NCBI GenBank assembly: GCA_027886175.1
Contig: JAJNNQ010000137.1
Coordinates: 1,244,001 to 1,308,000, forward strand
Length of the DNA: 64,000 nt
From: Phylloscopus collybita
Taxonomy: Eukaryota; Chordata; Aves; Passeriformes; Phylloscopidae
Direction of reading: 5' to 3'
Within the stretch, counting starts at the first letter, position 1, and each line of letters opens with the position of its first letter. Below the pieces are notes generated by a model, which worked only from the letters and a program-made list of their open reading frames with translations, had not been told where the DNA came from and did no database searches. The translations under genes were made by a program, and so were the position numbers. Below are positions 58,980-64,000 of the stretch, piece by piece.

Positions 58980-60436
58980 GAGTCTGGAAAATATGAAAGC
59001 TAAAACTTAAGGCATCAATTACTCTGTTTGCTTTGGATTTATCCCATAGCCTGTCCCTCACCCTTCACTGCTTTTGCCACAGCCATTTCACATGGACCTT
59101 TCCTTGCTCACTTCTCCCCTTAAAAGAGAAATGTGGTTCATAAAAAGGCCAGATAATAATCAAATCTCAACTTATTTCACCTCCTTTCTAAGTTTTTTTT
59201 TGATTTTTAACTCGCCTGCCATCCTTCAAAGGTATAAATACCTGCTGCACCATCCTGGCCTCTTATTCAGAAGCTCTGTAGTCACTCCTGTAATAATTCC
59301 AAAAGTAATTCCAAAATGGAGCCTTGAGCTGCCTCCAGACAGGAATTCCTTTGGAGATCACAACAACCAGAGTGACCCAGCTGCTGTTGGGGTCACTCTG
59401 GTGCCACCTGAGTGCCACGTGTCCCATTCAGGCCGACGCTTCCCCTTCCCTAATCCCGCGCCTTCCGACCGCTTCCTCCACTGAAGCAACGCCAACTTCC
59501 CCCCCCGATGGAGGTTTATCCATCCAGCCCGCCTCATATCCCACAGCTCCCGAAGAAAAAACCCCAGCTGCTCCTCACAAACAGCTTAATCCTCCCTGGC
59601 ACAGGACCAAGCTGGTGGGAAAACGGGGTCATTAACAACTTTCGGCTTTTCCCAACAGGGAGCGGCACCGGGATCACCCCTTCCCAAGGAATTGGGAGGT
59701 CACACGTCCCAGCTGCCGCTGTCCCCACGGGGTGTGACAAGTTTAGAAGCAGGACTGGAGGATTTCCCTGCCTCAGGAATGGGCAGGAGCTGGATTCGGT
59801 GATGCAGGCAATGCTCCAAATGCTGTAATCCTAATTGGAAATATCCATCTCCAGCAGGGAAGGCTGTTAACAGGATTTTTTAGAAAATAATATATTCTGC
59901 TCTGGATGCAATTATATCCCAAGCCCCAGACACACAGAAGTTTGTTTTCATTTTGTAACAGCAAATATTTTGGCTGTTTAAAATATTTTTTAACAATGCC
60001 ACACACTTTGCCAGATGTTCCATCAAATGTTATTGAGTTTTTAGCACGCTTTTATTTAATATTAGATGTAAATACATATTTGGCTCCCTCTCTGCACAGA
60101 TTTTCCAGAGATTCTGTGAATCCCTCCATCCACCCCCTCTAAAATATTAAATTTTGTAATTTTTGCTGCTCTTTCCTAAATTTGCTGATTCAGGTTTTGC
60201 AAAATCCGGGTTCTGTGATTTACCAGTGTTAATAGATGTTAAACTGCTGAGCCCTTTTCCAATAAAAAGTGCATCTTTATCTTGGAAGGGAAAAAAAATG
60301 GACACATTCTAAATCTGCAGAGCCAGTTTTAATGGTCTAAGTTCAACAAATGGTAAAAATGAATAATTAGTTATTTAATAGGTAGAAAAAATGATCAGTT
60401 GCTTTGAGGAGAAAGTAATAATCACAGGACTGACTG
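58980..60436. other. Unique sequence, no gene seen
   Basis: A slightly CpG-richer patch lies at about 59425-59475, too short for a CpG island. Frames of 103-136 codons at 59074-59828 lie in different phases and lack domains. Confidence 0.45.
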
Positions 60437-60688
60437 AATACCAGAATGGCTTGGGTGGGAAGGGATCTTAAAATTCATCCAGTTAAAATTCACCTCCCTC
60501 TGTCCCAGGCTGCTCCAAGCCCCATCCAGCCTGGCCTTGGACATTCCAGGGATCCAGGGGCAGCCACAGCTGCTCTGGCAATTCCAGCCCAGGCAGGAAT
60601 TCCTTCCCAAGCTCCCATCCATCCCTGCCCTCTGGCAGTGGGAAGCCATTCTCTGTGTTCTGTCCCTCCAAGTCCCGCTCCAACTCTC
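60437..60688 (-). repeat. CR1 LINE 3' end
   Basis: 'aataccagaatggcttgggt' to 'gttctgtccctccaagtccc'. It is followed directly by an (AAT)n microsatellite. Confidence 0.94.

Positions 60689-60730
<42 letters not shown>
60689..60730. repeat. (AAT)n microsatellite, about 14 units
   Basis: Uninterrupted AAT/TAA repeat adjoining the 5'-truncated end of a minus-strand CR1. The Asn or Ile tracts in frames across it are artefacts. Confidence 0.97.
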
Positions 60731-60731
<1 letters not shown>

Positions 60732-62134
60732 TTAAGATCCCAGTTGCACTTTTGTAGCCCCTTGTCACCCAATTCTGTCTCCTCTGCCAAGAACAACATT
60801 GACTCCACAAGAAAACAAGACCCAAACTCATCCTTTATATTATTTCCAAGGGACTCTGAGGGGAGAAAAACCATTAAAACCCCACTGCTGTAATTCACAG
60901 CTCAGCTGGGACAAAAGAAAAGTCAGCTGAACCTGGTTTGTCCTTCCTGTTCTTGCCATTCCAAGCTGAGCTCTGCTCCATGAACCATCCAGCACTGCCT
61001 GTTGACTTGTTAAACACTAAAAACAACCCTGAAAAGAATCTAAAACTGGGGAAAAAATCAGAATGGGAAGCAAACAAATCCAGCAAACCAAGTTCCCCAA
61101 AACCTTTCACTCCCAGCCTCCTTCTCTTGGATGGGAGCAGCTGGAACCCATTGATGCTCCAGCACCAAGAGATGCTCCTCCAGCCAAGCCCTCTTCTCTT
61201 CAGGGCTCTTTCAAGAAGCTGTGTTTGTGTTATTTATTTTTTAACATGAAAAAACCAAACCAAAACAAAAAGAGAAACCCCAAAAAAACAAAAACAAATG
61301 ACACCAGGAGAGGCAAGGGGAAAGGAAATGAGAGGCTGAGTGAAAAGAAACAAAAATCCCCCCCAAGCTCCATCCAGAGGCAGCTGCAGGGCAATTAAAC
61401 TCAACAGTTTACAGATGTTCCCGGAGAATGCTCAGTCACAATGGCACCAAATTGATCTCCTTTCTTAAAAACTTGGTGAAGAAAGCTTACTTTTCTTAAA
61501 GGGCTCTCCAAATAAAGTTTACAGCCCTTTTTATTCCTGTTTGTGCCACCAAAATGCTCACTGGAAAAGAGGAGATCGAACTTCACGTTTAACCCTTCCC
61601 TGCTGGAGCTTCTCTGGCTCCTCTTCCACAGTTTCAGGTCAGAGTTTTGGGAAGTTCAAGTGAAATTCAAGAATTTCTTTTCTTTCTCATCAGCCTCAAC
61701 CATCCTCTCTCCCAGCAGAACCACACACCTGACTAATCATTCTTTCTATTATCCAATTTAATTAGGGATTTTGTGAGGCCACGGGGCACCAGGGAGCAAA
61801 ATAAGAAAAAAAAAAAAAAAAAAAAGGAAAAAATAAAAAGAGGGATGAGTCAAAGAATTAGAGTTGTAACAATTAATGGCATGCTGAGATGCTGAGCTTC
61901 TGTTTTCTTCCAGGAGCCCTTCAATACTTTGTGCCATATCTAAACTACTTGGTGCAAACACAGATCTTCTTTTCCAAAATTTTTCCTGATTTACTCAGGA
62001 TTATTTCGGTTCTACTCAGGACCTGGGTTTAATTCTCCTTTTCTCCCTCTTAAGTCCTTTACAGAAATCCTCAAGTGTGGCCAATGTTTTCCTTCACATA
62101 AGAAGGAGCAAAATAAATATTAAATAAATATTCC
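60731..62134. other. Unique sequence with a poly-A run
   Basis: An A-run lies at 61806-61826. Nothing else was recognised. Confidence 0.5.
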
Positions 62135-62350
62135 TATGAAGCATTAAAGGAGAGTGAAGCCAGGATGAGGTCACACTCCTTTCCCAGGGAACAAGTGACA
62201 GGATGAGGAGAAACAGCCTCAAGCTGTGCCAGGAGAGGTTTTGGTTGGATATTTGGTGATTTTTTTTTTCGTGGAGAAGGTTGTAAAGCATTGGAATAGA
62301 CTGTCCAAGGTCGTGGTGGAGTGACCATTCCTGGAAATGTTCAATAAATG
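62135..62350 (+). repeat. Older CR1 LINE fragment
   Basis: 'gacaggatgaggagaaacag', 'cctcaagctgtgccaggaga', 'ggttttggttggatatttgg' and 'gcattggaatagactgtcca' identify the older CR1 type. The final tail after 'gtgaccattcctggaaatgt' is lost. Confidence 0.85.
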
Positions 62351-64000
62351 TGTGGATGTGGTTGGCTCCACCACTGACCTAAACCTACCCAGGGGTGAAA
62401 GAACTCCTAGGAGGACCCAGGTAAAACCTAAACCACATTAAACACGTGCCCCTTAATTACATTTGCACAGCCAGCAGGACACAAATGTGCTCAGTGCCTC
62501 TCACCAGAGCTAATTAACCTCAGCTCCCCCTGTGATCATTCACAGCTTTGTCCTGCTCACGCTCCACGTTGAATTCTGCTCAAAGCAACAGGAAAGTCTC
62601 ACTGCTGTCCACTCAATGTTCCACTGATGCTCATTCCAGAAGTGCTGCAAGTGCCCAGGATGCTCCTGTCTTTGGGAGAACACCAGGAAGTTGTGCAGCC
62701 TTGTTAAATCTCTCAAAATCAAGATATCTGAGGCAAAGTTATCAAGAAATGGGAGTTAATTTTGGTATGTACCTACATTTAATGAAGAATCACAGATCTG
62801 GAACAAAGGAGTGTCCAGGAAGGACTCAATTCCAACCTGAAAAAAATAAACTCCTGCTGTTTCCAGTCAGGATGAACTCCTGTGCCTCCTGTTTTCAGTT
62901 TGAGCAGACTGGAGGATGCTGAACACAAAAATCAAGCCCAAAGTCGATAATAAAGATGCTTGGGAATAACGAAATCCTATCTGCACTTCCAGTTTCCCAA
63001 AAAAACATTGAAGGATCACCACCTGGAGAAACACCGTGTGCTGCCTTTGTCCCTCCAGCTTCCACACTGCAATATCCATAAATTCATAAATCTCCATATA
63101 TTCCTGTGGCTTTTGCCCAGGAGACACCAAGCAGGGGTGGTTTGAAGCTCTGTCTCTCATCCCTGGCCAGCAGCTTCTGCCAACCACAGTGGCCATATTT
63201 TCCTTGTCTTTCCCTGTTTTTTCTCCTCATGCAGCTACTCATATTCAGAGTTTTCTTCTCCTGGAATTCCACATCTTTGCACCTCCTGCTCTTTTTTGAT
63301 TTGGCTGATATCGATCCCATTAGTGGGGAGGGACAGGCAGAGCAAACCTAAAGGACTCATTTCCTTGAGGATGGGACTCATTTCCTAGAAAATCAAGCTA
63401 AAACCACAATAGAGCTGCTATCAAGTGAATTTTAAATCTACACTCATCTCATGGCAAGATAACATTCATTCCATTCACTTCTGAAGAGACAGGGTTATTT
63501 TTTCCACAAATCAAGAGGATATTGAAGAAATTATCACTGATAAATACCTGGAAGCACAGCCAGGATCAAGATATCAATTTCTACCCTCTATCAGACATCT
63601 TTCATGTAGCAGAAAATTATTTCTTCAACACCACTCGGAGAGGGATGAGCAGTTCAGGAAGAGCACAAGTAAATGATGGATTCATAAAACAATTCCATTC
63701 AAGAATACAAATAACACAGGAAAAAACTTGTATTCCCTCAAGTCCCACACTAAAGGATCCTTCCTCTGCTTCCCTGCATGAGAGATTCAAGTCTCAGCAC
63801 TTCAAGCCTTCCTGGATATTCACACTCTGCAGAGATGAGGATTATCTGGATAATGGAGCCAAGGAGGAAAAGGAACAAATCCCATGAGCACCAATCTGCA
63901 CTGCTGGGAGAACTGGTTTTGTTAAAGACTCCTTAATTCCATAAAACACAGAGGATGTGCAAAATTTAGCATCAATATGAAACAGCGATAGTTGGAAAAT
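62351..64000. other. Unique sequence to the window end
   Basis: No repeat family or convincing exon. Frames of 121-124 codons (62548-62922 and 63522-63887) lack recognisable domains. Confidence 0.45.

Noticed and set aside
59425..59475. CpG island or promoter
   Set aside because: The CpG-rich patch is only about 50 bp long and has no associated exon.
1..64000. CRISPR arrays, bacterial operons or phage genes
   Set aside because: No regularly spaced repeats and no dense coding; repeat content is clearly avian.
1..64000. tRNA, rRNA or snRNA genes
   Set aside because: I looked for tRNA A/B-box pairs and known small RNA motifs by eye and saw none convincing. A covariance-model scan would be needed for certainty.

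Overview
This window looks like a stretch of bird nuclear genome, most probably from a passerine. The main evidence is its repeats. At least 40 short, 5'-truncated copies of the avian CR1 LINE are spread over both strands, and they share the GC-rich 3' tail that ends in variants of 'aacccaaaccattctgtgattct' (or its complement). Several solo LTRs of endogenous retroviruses are interspersed with them. There are no bacterial features: no operons, no Shine-Dalgarno sites, no CRISPR array. I found no intact multi-exon gene and no complete transposon open reading frame. Almost every long open frame is a CR1 copy or a simple repeat read as protein, so I left those out.

The one coding segment I would defend is a 97-bp exon on the minus strand at 32968-33064. 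It has clean acceptor and donor sites and an open frame containing [19 protein letters not shown]. If it is real, much of the window is probably intron of a large minus-strand gene. I do not recognise the protein. Two much weaker plus-strand exon-like segments (29248-29358 and 52071-52115) are listed only as candidates.

Layout. 1-4.3 kb: CR1, two solo LTRs (the one at 2181-2699 has a matching 5-bp target duplication, CACCA) and an old CR1. 4.3-8.8 kb: mostly unique, with a CA-rich and poly-A simple repeat at 7.33-7.54 kb. 8.9-16.3 kb: scattered CR1, a 115-bp duplication about 1 kb apart, and a 288-bp tandem duplication at 15.7-16.3 kb. 18.7-23.2 kb: a CR1-containing block of about 410 bp present twice in direct orientation 3.9 kb apart, plus a solo LTR ('family B') at 20.8-21.25 kb. 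25.2-25.9 kb: two copies of another LTR ('family A'), the first with its 3' half inverted. 27.8-33.8 kb: long CR1-free stretch holding the exon. 35.6-37.1 kb: CR1 copies including an inverted pair. 37.16-37.99 kb: a minus-strand LTR carrying a purine microsatellite of about 260 bp. 39-53 kb: frequent CR1 fragments. 53-64 kb: sparser repeats, with a nested LTR (family A inside an inverted family B) at 58.3-59.0 kb.

Unique, AT-rich stretches between repeats (for example 5.2-6.4, 11.2-11.6, 41.6-42.0, 47.6-47.9, 52.4-52.8 and 54.0-54.4 kb) have the look of conserved non-coding sequence, but only a cross-species alignment could show that. I see no novel biological system here. The most informative observations are the exon, the nested and rearranged LTRs, and the local duplications.
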